From: Flexilinea sp.
Lineage (GTDB): Bacteria > Chloroflexota > Anaerolineae > Anaerolineales > Anaerolineaceae
Assembly: GCA_026645735.1 (NCBI GenBank)
Contig: JAPKMT010000001.1
Span: 62,001 to 126,000 of the forward strand
Direction: 5' to 3'
Length of the DNA stretch: 64,000 bases
Positions 27,855 to 36,744 of the stretch are shown here, piece by piece (the first letter of the stretch is position 1; the number at the start of each line of letters is the position of its first letter). The notes beneath the pieces are model-generated. The model saw nothing but the letters and a program-made list of their open reading frames with translations, did not search any database and was not told where the DNA came from. The translations under genes were made by a program, and so were the position numbers.

Positions 27855-30800
27855 ATGGATATTTCAAAACTTTCCCCTATTCTCAACAAAGAATCCATTC
27901 TCAAAACAGCCAATGCTGTAGAGTTGCGTGAAAATCCTCAGGATGTATTGCAACGATATCACACCTATGCAATGACTCATGTCCCCTTGGGCAATACCAC
28001 CAAACAGTTGGACGATCTCGAACGAGTTGTTGTTGAGAATAAAACATGTGCGATTGGGACGATTGTTGGTCCTTATGGCTACGGAAAGACCAGCACAGCA
28101 GTGCATTTATGGAATGAAACACGCGGACAAAAAATTCTTTCCGTGCCCCCGTTTGTGTGGACCTCATTAACAGAACTGATGGATGCGGTTTATTACTGGG
28201 TGAGCTTTGAATTCTCCCAAGGTCCTACTACCTTTATTCCGGAATTGACTGAAGCCTATGAGAAATATCGTCAGAGTTCGATCACCGAATTGTCAACTCG
28301 TATTGGTAATGAGGACCTTGTTCGACAGTTAATTGAAGAGGGAAGGTTAAACCTCGAAATTAGTGCTAGCGATGTCGTAAATTTCTTTAGCAGCACCAGC
28401 CTAATTGCAGAAAAAGCCGGCTTTCGTGGGTTATTAATTTACACGGACGAGCTTCAGGTAACCCTTTCTAAATACCCAAGCCGTGATCAATTCTTTTCAC
28501 ATCTTTTTGATATGGTTCGCGATATTTTGGGTACTTCCGGTCACTGGGCAATCGTGTTTACTATGAACGAAGATATAGAAGCGACTATCTCACGGTTGAG
28601 ATTGGATCTTCTTCAACGATTACAACGATCTGCTCTTCATTTTAGAGTAAAGGATGTTTATAACCGAAGGGAATACCCAAAAGAATTATGGAAAGAATTT
28701 GCAAAAAGATTTGGGTTCAATGCTGAGACTATTCTCCTTTCAGAGACATTAGATTCAATGGGTGAGATTGCTTCTCGGGAGGATCTTGGCGCTGGTCCCC
28801 GTATGGTTACTAATGCGATGGCATTGGGTATCAAGCACTACGACAAAACTGGCGAGCCCTACACACCAATCCATCTGGTGAACGATTTTCTTGCTGGATT
28901 AATGGTTTTTGATCAGCGAGGCAAATTTGGGTCATCCGTAAAGAAGGCGTTAGATAATTCTGAAGTTCGAACGGCTCAAGCCAATCAGCAGCTGATTAAA
29001 TTATTGTCAGCTTTCCCCATGGGTTGTACTGAAGAAATGCTTGCCAAGTATGAGCTGCTCTCAACTTTCCAATCATTCCCCCCTCTTGCTCGTCGAGAAC
29101 TGATTGTTCAACTTTCGGGAGGATATATTCTTAGGTATCTTGCCGAAGTAGAAACCCAGCCCGAACAAATTGAACAGCGATTAACTAAGGAATTTGTAGG
29201 AAGATTTTCGCCAAATAAGGATTATGCAGTAAAAGCCGCGAATGGCTTTTTCCTCCAATTCCTCGCTGAGCCAACATTTAAAGACTGGAAAAGCGAAAAG
29301 CCATCATTACAGAAATTAGATGGGGTGCAGTTTATCTCCATGTTGACACGAGGAACTTTTGATCCAAAATACCCCGATCGGATTGTCCATGTTATGACAA
29401 CAGCTGTTTCTCAATCAGCGCCTCCTAACTTTGCTAAATTTCATCCGGATGCGGAATTTGAATATCGATTTGAATTAAATTATTCTTTGGCACCTGCCGA
29501 ACCAAGTCGCCTGTTGGTTGATTCGAGCCAGCCTAATGTTGCCATATTCCAATTGAACATAAGCTCAATCAATGCGGAATTGGCGAACCGCCAAATACCC
29601 GAATATTTGTTTGAGTATTACTCACCCGATCAGTTCTCACCTCTTCTAAGCCTTTCGCTAATTGAGTATCTCTACCGAAATCGTGGCGAACTACCTGATG
29701 ACCAAAACCGAATCGCCACGATCATTTCACCATTAAGACAATTTTCTCTCTCGATGTTACTTGGAGAGAAATTAGAGATCGACAATTCCGATTTTGCAAG
29801 TGGCATGGTTGGCGTTGATCGGGTTAAAGAACTATTCAGATTGCAGTGTCGGAAAATTTATCCCAACTATAAAACGCTAGCCACCAGCAAGTCATGGCAG
29901 CCCAATTTACAACAATACCGTTATGCACTGGAAAGAGTCATAACCCAGGATGGTATTTCGATTGCTCGCGGCAGAAATGAATGGGGAGCGACAAAATCCA
30001 CTGTGGCCGAGGCTTTCCATATTGCAGGCAAATCGATGACCAGATTGGAGGTTTTGGTTAGAGAGTTAGCCGAAGGTGGTGTGTTGGAAACCGTCAACTT
30101 TGCCGGACGCCAGGCATATAGTGAAGTGAGTCTCAAATTTAAACTTCACCCTCTCGAAAACGAATGGCTCCGATCGCTGGACAATTCAAAGCAGCACACA
30201 AATGTTCAGGGTTCTATGGTTCCAGCTATTGCTGCAGAAGATCTATTTAAGTTCGGCTCAAAAGCCGGGTATACGCTGGAAGAAATGTCTGAAGTTTTGC
30301 AGTTGTTAAAAACGCGAAAATACATTGACCAGCGCCAGAACCTGATTGTTAGAACAATTGATGCTATTGATGACTTACGAGAGTCAGTATCAGCGTTTTT
30401 GGATCAAATCGAGGCGAGTATTGTCGCATTACGGGATGGGTTACCCGAATTCGAGGACACTCGCTATCCGCTCATGAAAATGCGAACTGATCTTGCTAAT
30501 GCAAAGGAACGTGATGAAATCGAACTACTCCGCAGCAAACTGCGTGAGTGGTCAGGTAGTATTAATTCGTTTATTGGGGCTCGTTCGAGTAGTATCCGAC
30601 AAAAAATTACTGATGAACAGAATAAACTTCACGAGCTCAACCGTCAAGGTATTCCATTATGGATTAATTACGCATTCGAGCCAAATCCATTAGTAAATCA
30701 ATTAGAAAAACAGCGTAGCAATCGGGTTTTGTCGTATCAGAATACGCTGGATGACATGCGAAAGCTCCGCGAAGTATCAATCAGGGCGTTGCAAGATACC

Positions 30801-31775
30801 TCTGGAAGCAGTGTGGATATTCTGCTAAAACTCTATAACCTCCTGCGAGATTTGTCAGACAAGAGCAGCCGTTTAGGTCGAAAACTTGAGAGTCTGCGGG
30901 ACGAACAGCAAGATATGACTGCCTGGAGAGAAGTGGCAAAAATGACCGCGGAAGTTGACACGAAAGTCAGGTCAATTAATCAAACATACGACTACAAGGA
31001 ATTCTTGGACCTTGCGGACCAACTTTGGAAGGTCTTGCAGAATGAATTTGAGACGGATCCGTTATCAATATTCTCAAAACATCAAAATGCAAGGCAGCGA
31101 ATTGAACAATTAGAAAAACGAATAGCTGACTGGGTCGAAAACCGCCGCAGAGATTTTGAGCAGAAATGTCAAAGCTATCAATTGGTGCTGAATCAGGCGG
31201 GGTTACAAATCGATCTGAAAGTGCCATTTGATCCTGAGCATCCTAATGCGTCAGTCGATGCTCTATTAAACCAAGTGAATTCAGGTTTACAGCGGTATCT
31301 CAGTGTGTTAAGCAGCACAATCGTTCAAGCCGTTACGACGATTAGATATTCGATCAAGGTTCAGAAGTTACCGCTTGAAAAGGTCGAACATCAAGCCCTA
31401 AAAGCATTACAAATTGCGGAACAACTTCAGAAGGAATTAACCGCCGAAAAATTGGGCGATTTCGAGATTTTCAAAGGGGTAATTATCCAGCAACTTGTTA
31501 TACTAGCAACAGAGGAGCAATCATTACGAAGTGAAGTACAAACAGCTATTCAAAAAAAGAAGCCCGAAGGCTCTGAGATACGGTTAATGGAAATGCTTGA
31601 TGGGTCAACTCAATCCCAAAGGGCAGACTTGCGTGGATTGATAATAAGGATGTTGGAAAGTGGAGATGACTCAGTGGACCTGGATGATTTAATGGTTAGT
31701 ATTACTTCTTTGTTCAAGAAAAATCAGGTTTCAGTGTTCATAATCCCTCAAGGGGAAGAGAGGAAAATGGATTAG
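27855..31775 (+). CDS. Giant ATPase (1306 residues), BrxC/PglY-like architecture
   Basis: N-terminal P-loop domain: Walker A GPYGYGKTS (72-80) and a Walker B-like GLLIYTDELQ near 200, with a sensor segment WAIVFTMNEDIEA. The G-x-Y-G-x-G-K form and the total length are those of BrxC/PglY (BREX) and related DUF499/DUF6079-type ATPases. The middle holds a helical/winged region (AGKSMTRLEVLVRELAEGG, about 715-745), and residues about 850-1250 are largely coiled coil. The C-terminus is short and polar (IIPQGEERKMD). No pglX, pglZ or brxL is nearby, so this is not a BREX locus. Last gene of the superoperon. Its function is inferred to be antiviral from context only. Confidence 0.62.
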   Translation: MDISKLSPILNKESILKTANAVELRENPQDVLQRYHTYAMTHVPLGNTTKQLDDLERVVVENKTCAIGTIVGPYGYGKTSTAVHLWNETRGQKILSVPPFVWTSLTELMDAVYYWVSFEFSQGPTTFIPELTEAYEKYRQSSITELSTRIGNEDLVRQLIEEGRLNLEISASDVVNFFSSTSLIAEKAGFRGLLIYTDELQVTLSKYPSRDQFFSHLFDMVRDILGTSGHWAIVFTMNEDIEATISRLRLDLLQRLQRSALHFRVKDVYNRREYPKELWKEFAKRFGFNAETILLSETLDSMGEIASREDLGAGPRMVTNAMALGIKHYDKTGEPYTPIHLVNDFLAGLMVFDQRGKFGSSVKKALDNSEVRTAQANQQLIKLLSAFPMGCTEEMLAKYELLSTFQSFPPLARRELIVQLSGGYILRYLAEVETQPEQIEQRLTKEFVGRFSPNKDYAVKAANGFFLQFLAEPTFKDWKSEKPSLQKLDGVQFISMLTRGTFDPKYPDRIVHVMTTAVSQSAPPNFAKFHPDAEFEYRFELNYSLAPAEPSRLLVDSSQPNVAIFQLNISSINAELANRQIPEYLFEYYSPDQFSPLLSLSLIEYLYRNRGELPDDQNRIATIISPLRQFSLSMLLGEKLEIDNSDFASGMVGVDRVKELFRLQCRKIYPNYKTLATSKSWQPNLQQYRYALERVITQDGISIARGRNEWGATKSTVAEAFHIAGKSMTRLEVLVRELAEGGVLETVNFAGRQAYSEVSLKFKLHPLENEWLRSLDNSKQHTNVQGSMVPAIAAEDLFKFGSKAGYTLEEMSEVLQLLKTRKYIDQRQNLIVRTIDAIDDLRESVSAFLDQIEASIVALRDGLPEFEDTRYPLMKMRTDLANAKERDEIELLRSKLREWSGSINSFIGARSSSIRQKITDEQNKLHELNRQGIPLWINYAFEPNPLVNQLEKQRSNRVLSYQNTLDDMRKLREVSIRALQDTSGSSVDILLKLYNLLRDLSDKSSRLGRKLESLRDEQQDMTAWREVAKMTAEVDTKVRSINQTYDYKEFLDLADQLWKVLQNEFETDPLSIFSKHQNARQRIEQLEKRIADWVENRRRDFEQKCQSYQLVLNQAGLQIDLKVPFDPEHPNASVDALLNQVNSGLQRYLSVLSSTIVQAVTTIRYSIKVQKLPLEKVEHQALKALQIAEQLQKELTAEKLGDFEIFKGVIIQQLVILATEEQSLRSEVQTAIQKKKPEGSEIRLMEMLDGSTQSQRADLRGLIIRMLESGDDSVDLDDLMVSITSLFKKNQVSVFIIPQGEERKMD

Positions 31776-31810
31776 AAAATTCGTTTTCCTTGTGGCGATA
31801 TTCAAAAAAT

Positions 31811-31915
31811 GTGCAACTTGGGTTTAATGTATTAATAATAGGACAAATAGGGCAATATTATGCAGCAATAAACATGTGTTTAAATAAAGAGCTAAATGGT
31901 GAAGTTGGGAATTAA
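31811..31915 (+). pseudogene. Possible gene remnant after the giant ATPase
   Basis: A frame open from about 31702 to the TAA at 31913-31915, overlapping the end of the ATPase gene in another frame. It has no ATG near its start; GTG 31811 is the first plausible codon (34 residues). The text (VQLGFNVLIIGQIGQYYAAI) looks more like protein than random AT-rich DNA. It may be the tail of a lost gene or of a frameshifted ATPase extension. Confidence 0.25.
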
Positions 31916-31928
31916 AGAAAGGTACTTT

Positions 31929-32762
31929 TTATAAATAGTTTTTTACATACTCCCTAAAATTGGCTTTAAACCCTTCCAGCCAGGCTTCGATGAAAGCCCT
32001 CTGTTCGAATAAAGGCAGCAAATCCTCTGCCAGGTCTGAGAGCTTCATTTCAGCAATCTTTTCGCCCAATAATTCCATCGCGGATTGAACCGTATAGGAC
32101 TGGCGACCGTCTTTGGTCAGCTTTTCCTCCAGTGGCTGTATTTTCTGCTGCATGAACCACAACAAATCATAAAAATCACGACCTTTGATGGTAGCCCCTT
32201 CGCCCTTCTGAAAATTGCGCTCCAGGCAGGCCAACATCTTCCCGGCCATCATCGTTTCCAGCGAAAAATGCGTGGCCACAAAACTTCTGCCAAAAAGTAA
32301 TACTGGCGTCTTGCGCACTATAGAGATTTGCCTGTGCTGGCTGACCTCCACTTTTAGGTGCAGTGGTTCGTTTACATGCGAGGTCAATCTCAAAGCATAG
32401 AGAATCGGGAACTTCAAGGTGGTGCGCCGGACGCCCCACTCCCCAATCTGGGTTTTGGCGGTCACATCGGCATACCCGATGTTGGAACGGCAGTATGTCA
32501 GCAGGTCGTTTTCGAGTTTGCTCAAATCAATCCCATTGCTGTTATCCAGGTCGATATCTTCAGAAAGCCGGTTAAGTCCGAAGATCACATGCAAACAGGT
32601 ACCGCCATAAAAATTGAGCTTGCGGTATAGCGGGTGATTGTAGAGAAAATCGAGGGTATACGCCTGTAGAAATTCCTTGAGGATCACGCGTTTGGTTTCA
32701 TTGGGCAGCAAAGGGTCTTTTTGTGACAGGACGTTTTGCATCAACTGGATTAATGTCGCCAT
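31929..32762 (-). CDS. abiEii: AbiEii-type nucleotidyltransferase toxin
   Basis: 277 residues of the AbiEii/AbiGii family. The nucleotidyltransferase core is FYGGTCLHVIFGLNRLSEDIDL, with GGT at 53-55 and the catalytic acids D69 and D71. Such toxins modify the 3' ends of tRNA or otherwise block translation during phage infection. The gene overlaps the antitoxin gene by 13 bases and is the second of the operon, the normal order for AbiE. It is convergent with the defence superoperon, so the pair closes the island. Confidence 0.9.
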   Translation of the reverse strand: MATLIQLMQNVLSQKDPLLPNETKRVILKEFLQAYTLDFLYNHPLYRKLNFYGGTCLHVIFGLNRLSEDIDLDNSNGIDLSKLENDLLTYCRSNIGYADVTAKTQIGEWGVRRTTLKFPILYALRLTSHVNEPLHLKVEVSQHRQISIVRKTPVLLFGRSFVATHFSLETMMAGKMLACLERNFQKGEGATIKGRDFYDLLWFMQQKIQPLEEKLTKDGRQSYTVQSAMELLGEKIAEMKLSDLAEDLLPLFEQRAFIEAWLEGFKANFREYVKNYL

Positions 32763-33406
32763 ACGGTTTTCCTCAGGTTTTTTAGAATCTGGTCCATCTT
32801 TTTACTTTTGCTGATCTCCACGAAGGTTGAAAATTCAACCTGATCATTTTCCGAGAAGTCTTCAAGGTTAAGACGCAGATCTTCTACAAGATCATAGCCG
32901 GCTAACCGCTTGCTGCCCTTCCATGGGCGTAAATAGAGAAAATCAAAAAGTGCCTTCGCCACCGTTGCCTGGGCTGTTGGAATGCCCATGTATTCGGAAA
33001 ATATAAAACCCTGATAGACATCGGCTTTGATATTGCGGTAAGTAAAAGTTCCCAGTTTGTTTTCGAAAACACGGGTCTGTTTGAGCGTGACCGCAGTAAC
33101 CGGATATGTTATTTCGGTGAGAAGGGCGTTGCGCTGTAAAATATATTCCAGCGATAGATAGGACTGGGGGATCAAAATCGTACTGACCATGGGTGCAAAA
33201 TCAGCGTCCGCGCGATGCTGTTCGAAAAAGCGGCGTGTCATGTAAACACCTTTTTTTAACTGAATGATTTGTCCGGCTTTCATCCAGCGGTACAGCGCGG
33301 TTTGAATCGTGCCGGCTGCAACGGATTCATCGCCTACAAGCTGTTTTATCGCTTCCATCGTGAAGTAGGGAAATGATTCAAGTAAGGAGAGATATTCTGA
33401 TTTCAT
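32750..33406 (-). CDS. abiEi: AbiEi-type antitoxin and transcriptional repressor
   Basis: 218 residues. An N-terminal winged helix (residues 1-65; IKQLVGDESVAAGTIQTALYRWMKAGQI, then KKGVYMTRRFF) is followed by the AbiEi C-terminal domain. AbiEi proteins neutralise AbiEii and repress their own promoter by binding inverted repeats. A perfect inverted repeat covers the -10 box and runs into the start codon, and a second copy lies 170 bases further upstream, in agreement with this. No Shine-Dalgarno is visible before the ATG. Confidence 0.88.
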   Translation of the reverse strand: MKSEYLSLLESFPYFTMEAIKQLVGDESVAAGTIQTALYRWMKAGQIIQLKKGVYMTRRFFEQHRADADFAPMVSTILIPQSYLSLEYILQRNALLTEITYPVTAVTLKQTRVFENKLGTFTYRNIKADVYQGFIFSEYMGIPTAQATVAKALFDFLYLRPWKGSKRLAGYDLVEDLRLNLEDFSENDQVEFSTFVEISKSKKMDQILKNLRKTVWRH

Positions 33407-33460
33407 ATAGGATAATAGACACTTTATGTCTATTATCCTATATAGAAGATCAAATTACAA
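33405..33460 (-). promoter_or_regulatory. abiE promoter with perfect AbiEi operator
   Basis: On the minus strand TTGTAA (33460-33455), 17 bases, then GATAAT (33437-33432). The -10 box lies inside a perfect inverted repeat with 17-base arms at 33405-33421 and 33427-33443 and a 5-base spacer; the arm is ATATAGGATAATAGACA. The repeat runs up to the second base of the abiEi start codon, so bound repressor would block initiation. Confidence 0.85.
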
Positions 33461-33477
33461 GGGGCTTTTATCATCGA

Positions 33478-33535
33478 CAGTAATTCGAAATTTGGAAAAG
33501 CCTTTTAAGAAAAAAGAGGAAACTTGTTGTTATGT
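33478..33535. repeat. TTCGAA-type repeat, left half
   Basis: CAGTAATTCGAAATTTGG then an AAGAAAAAAGAGGAAACTTGTTGTTATGTTG arm, like the left half of the long form; the right half is missing. It lies between the two abiE operators. Confidence 0.6.
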
Positions 33536-33577
33536 TGGATCAACGCAGAAATCCAGATCCTGAAAAATAATCAGCTG

Positions 33578-33624
33578 TTTTATATAAGATAATAGACATT
33601 TTTTGTCTATTATCTTATATAAAA
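33578..33624. promoter_or_regulatory. Second AbiEi-type operator copy
   Basis: Perfect inverted repeat with 21-base arms (33578-33598 and 33604-33624) around TTTTT. It shares the core GATAATAGACA-N5-TGTCTATTATC with the operator at the abiE promoter. No gene start stands next to it. As RNA it would also form a strong hairpin, and the gene at 33732 on the minus strand ends 107 bases away, so it could act as its terminator. A DNA-looping auxiliary operator is an alternative. Confidence 0.7.
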
Positions 33625-33731
33625 GTGCCATCCCATGGGAATCCGCGGCAGCCTCCCGGATCGACGCAAACGGCAAATCGGTCTGTCGGTTGAAGCTGCA
33701 GCCGCTGCCATCTCCAATCCCCATGAAAGCC

Positions 33732-35675
33732 TTATTCAAACCAGCGGTCCCGGATCTCGTCCGGGGACATTAACCGATCCATTCGAAAATCATCGTCCTC
33801 ATATTCGATGACTGCCAGCGCATCGAGCAGATTGTCGTTGGTAATGACCGGAAAATCCACGAGGAACGCGTTGCCGTAGCTGCCTCCCAGCGCAGATGCA
33901 TCGATTGTTTCACCACTCAACAAGAAATGAGCGGCATACACCGCATCATAGGCGATTCCCGGCGGATTGCTCACAGCCACACACGCAAATCCGGGATGTT
34001 CGGTGATACGGTCTTTCCAGATGTAAAAACCCTCTTTGGTGGAATCACAGGTCAGCATCGGATACCGGTCCGGGTCGCTGATGTTATTCACGATTCCGAA
34101 GACTGCGCGCGTATACGCGGCATTTGTCCAAACTGCTTTCAGTGACGGGTATGCGCTGACCAGATCATTGAAAATGAATTCATCCTGATCAAAATTGTAT
34201 CGCTGCGTGTCGGTGGTCACGACCTGGATATCGGGATACGCTTTTTTAAGCAGGTTCTGCATGCGCCGCGCATCTATCTGTGATGGATCAAAATCAAAAT
34301 AAGCAAATTCTCCCGATCCGCCGCGCGCTTGAAACAGAGCATCCAGCGTGACACGCAGCATCTCATAGTGATCAGCCGTGATGGTGTAGACGCCGTCCAT
34401 GTCGATTTCAGCGTCCAGCACAAAAACAGGAATGCCCCGATCCACTGCTTCCTGCAGAGCAGCGCTGGAATTCGTGATCGTTTCGGGACTGGAATTCAAC
34501 ACGAGGACGCTGATATTTGCGCTGAGCAATGCCGGGATCTCCCCATATATACAGGGTATGGCCAATTCATCACAGGCTTTTTGAAAACTAAGTTTGCGCT
34601 GCCATTGTGCACGTGTATCGCCAGCGTACCCCAAAAGCAGTACCGGTTTCGTTTCGGTAGGCGCGGCAACCGGAACGGGCGCTTTTTCAGGGCGAACTCC
34701 TTCAAAACCGGACAGACAGGTCGCCGGCCAGTCCGGATTGCGATCCATTCCGGGATGGTTCGTAAGGTTCAGGAAATTGTCCGGATAAATATCGCCGACC
34801 AGATAGATCTCTTCATCGCCGGTCTGAAAGTCGCCACTGATACACTCGACCCGCTCTCCATCTGTTGTTTTATAAGGCAAATATTGCTGTATTCCGCCTT
34901 TTCCACCGGCATCACGGACATTGGATCCATCCGCTTGCATGACGCAGTTGCTACAAACACCATCCGGATGTTCCCAATGCGTGAAAATTTCTCCATCAAT
35001 CGTCCAGAACACATCATATACATTGCCGTTTTGCGTCAGTTGCTGCACATGGCTACCGTCTGCTTCCATGACGAAAAGCCAGGTATGATCGCCTTCCTTT
35101 CTTAACCAGGCGATCTGGCTGTCATCCGGTGACCAGGTGGGGTGGATTTCCTGTTCCGGGGATTGGGTCAGATTGATGGAGGGACCGCTGCCGTCTGCGG
35201 GTATGATGTAGATATCCCCGTGATGCGAATAGGTGATCAGGCTGCCGTCATGCGACCAGTCCGGTGCGGCACTGTCATCTTCAAAAGTCAGTGGATACAC
35301 ATTACTGCCGTCTGCGTCCATGATCAGGATATAATTACCGCCTTCCCGTTCCTCTGTCAAACGATTTGACACAAAAGCGATGCGGCTGCCATCGGGTGAC
35401 CAGGCAGGTTCTGCATCATAGGCCGGATTTTCCGTCAGATTCCTCATTTGGCTTCCATCCGGCGCCATACTGTAAATCTCGTGATTGCCGTCCCGATCCG
35501 TTTCGAAGACGATGGTGCAGGGGATGGATGGTATTTCGATTGACGCGGCGGGACTTGTCGATCGCGGTGAAACCGTGGCGGCTGCAGCGACCGGCAGTGC
35601 TGCGCGTGCGTGACCGCTCAGAAGAGCTATCCAAACAATCGTTGCGATGGCAGTGCAATGGATGTAACGTTTCAT
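33732..35675 (-). CDS. Secreted fusion: PD40/TolB-like β-propeller with periplasmic sugar-binding-like domain
   Basis: 647 residues. A signal peptide (residues 1-25, ending ARA) precedes a linker. About residues 50-330 contain repeats of the PD40/TolB type, such as EPAWSPDGSRIAFVSNR, APDWSHDGSLITYS and HPTWSPDDSQIAW, each with DGS(N/Q/H) turns. About residues 340-640 resemble a type I periplasmic-binding protein (KPVLLLGYAGDTRAQWQRKL, VLVLNSSPETITNSSAALQEA, then a second lobe with YDAVYAAHFLLSGETID). Linking a propeller to a substrate-binding fold in one chain is unusual. It may sense an extracellular sugar or peptide; no transporter partner is adjacent. Confidence 0.7.
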   Translation of the reverse strand: MKRYIHCTAIATIVWIALLSGHARAALPVAAAATVSPRSTSPAASIEIPSIPCTIVFETDRDGNHEIYSMAPDGSQMRNLTENPAYDAEPAWSPDGSRIAFVSNRLTEEREGGNYILIMDADGSNVYPLTFEDDSAAPDWSHDGSLITYSHHGDIYIIPADGSGPSINLTQSPEQEIHPTWSPDDSQIAWLRKEGDHTWLFVMEADGSHVQQLTQNGNVYDVFWTIDGEIFTHWEHPDGVCSNCVMQADGSNVRDAGGKGGIQQYLPYKTTDGERVECISGDFQTGDEEIYLVGDIYPDNFLNLTNHPGMDRNPDWPATCLSGFEGVRPEKAPVPVAAPTETKPVLLLGYAGDTRAQWQRKLSFQKACDELAIPCIYGEIPALLSANISVLVLNSSPETITNSSAALQEAVDRGIPVFVLDAEIDMDGVYTITADHYEMLRVTLDALFQARGGSGEFAYFDFDPSQIDARRMQNLLKKAYPDIQVVTTDTQRYNFDQDEFIFNDLVSAYPSLKAVWTNAAYTRAVFGIVNNISDPDRYPMLTCDSTKEGFYIWKDRITEHPGFACVAVSNPPGIAYDAVYAAHFLLSGETIDASALGGSYGNAFLVDFPVITNDNLLDALAVIEYEDDDFRMDRLMSPDEIRDRWFE

Positions 35676-36171
35676 CTTTCTGTGCTCCTTTTTCAGTCAA
35701 TTCGAATTTTTGGGCGGTTTTCTAAATGCAACAAGAGACAATTTGTCTCGAATTGTGATAGAACGGTTCCTTCAAAGTGGACCGATCAGACGATCGGGTT
35801 TAACTTTTTTTGTGACTATTGGCTGTTGAATCGATTCCAATTTTATCATGAGGACGGAATGAATCCTGGCGGATTTCGGCAAGATCACGCTCTATCAATT
35901 TATCAACCACTTTCAATGTTATTTTTGGTTTATCAGTGATTCTTTTCATATTTCAAACAGCGGATGAAAGAAATTTCACATCCGATAATGAAAATTGAAA
36001 TCAATTTTCGTAGGAATTGCTGTCGGTTTATCGGCATTTGCAGGATTTCACTAAAAAAGTGAATCGCTGATCATCACCGAGGAAGAGTGAATTTATTGGC
36101 AAAATATATCAGACGTGGAATCTGGGGTCAGTTTTTTTGATGTCAATTTACACTTATAAAAAAATTAATCC
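35676..36171. other. Intergenic region with degenerate repeat
   Basis: No gene seen in about 500 bases. 35693-35758 has CAGTCAATTCGAA at one end and TCTCGAATTGTGAT at the other, a degenerate member of the TTCGAA family. Near 36106 the text AATCTGGGGTCAGTTTTTTTG resembles the terminal sequence of small transposon-derived repeats in other genomes, but no partner end was found. Confidence 0.35.
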
Positions 36172-36200
36172 TTGAATTGTAGAGTCGCGTTTTATATAAT
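36172..36200 (+). promoter_or_regulatory. Promoter of the rubrerythrin-like gene
   Basis: TTGAAT at 36172-36177, 17 bases, TATAAT at 36195-36200. The expected start near 36207 gives a leader of about 40 bases with GGGAG 4 bases before the ATG at 36247. Confidence 0.75.
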
Positions 36201-36246
36201 ACATATGCAGGTTTGATTTCTGCAATTCTAAGTTGATGGGAGAAAC

Positions 36247-36744
36247 ATGATGAGTAAACAATTTGATGGCACAGATTTCTTCAGGATGATGGCCGCTAAT
36301 GAGAAAGCGGTCGGTGCATTGTACCGACAGTTGGCGGAGGACGCTAATTTAGGTGGTAAATTTTTCGAGAAACTAGCCAGTGATGAGGATCGTCATTTCA
36401 CCATTTATACCGAACTATTAAAAAAATTCGCCGGCAGCAGGGATTTGACGGTCGAGGTTTCGGAGGAACAGGAGCAGTACTTGAAACTCTTGATTGAGAA
36501 TAATGCGCTAAAAGATGCTGATAAACTGCGGGAAAAGGCAGCAAAAGCCACCGATAAAGATGAGATTTACGATATGGCAGAGCGTGCAGAACGAGATTCT
36601 GTCCTCTTCGTCGAGGAGTTGATCACTCTGTACCCGGAGCTGCAACCGGAGGATTTCCGCATTGTACTTAAGGAAGAAAAGAAACACCTGGCGCAAGTGA
36701 TGAGCCATCGCATGGAAAGCCAATTGAAGACGCTGCGCTTGTAA
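36247..36744 (+). CDS. Rubrerythrin-like ferritin-superfamily protein
   Basis: 165 residues, a four-helix bundle with two carboxylate-bridged di-iron half sites: E19, then E47-x-x-H50 (DEDRH), and in the second half a Glu in the ERAERDSVLFVEEL helix, then EEKKH. The C-terminal rubredoxin domain of classic rubrerythrins is missing, so it probably depends on another electron donor. Rubrerythrins remove peroxide in anaerobes. It starts at ATG 36247 or 36250 behind GGGAG. The gene stands alone with its own promoter. Confidence 0.8.
   Translation: MMSKQFDGTDFFRMMAANEKAVGALYRQLAEDANLGGKFFEKLASDEDRHFTIYTELLKKFAGSRDLTVEVSEEQEQYLKLLIENNALKDADKLREKAAKATDKDEIYDMAERAERDSVLFVEELITLYPELQPEDFRIVLKEEKKHLAQVMSHRMESQLKTLRL

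Noticed and set aside
10665..31775. BREX, DISARM or Wadjet system
   Set aside because: No pglX/pglZ/brxL, no drmA/drmB, and no jet genes are present; only single components resemble BrxC or DrmD.
34329..35105. A 258-codon open frame on the + strand
   Set aside because: It is antisense to the PD40-fusion gene, with no motif, promoter or ribosome binding site.
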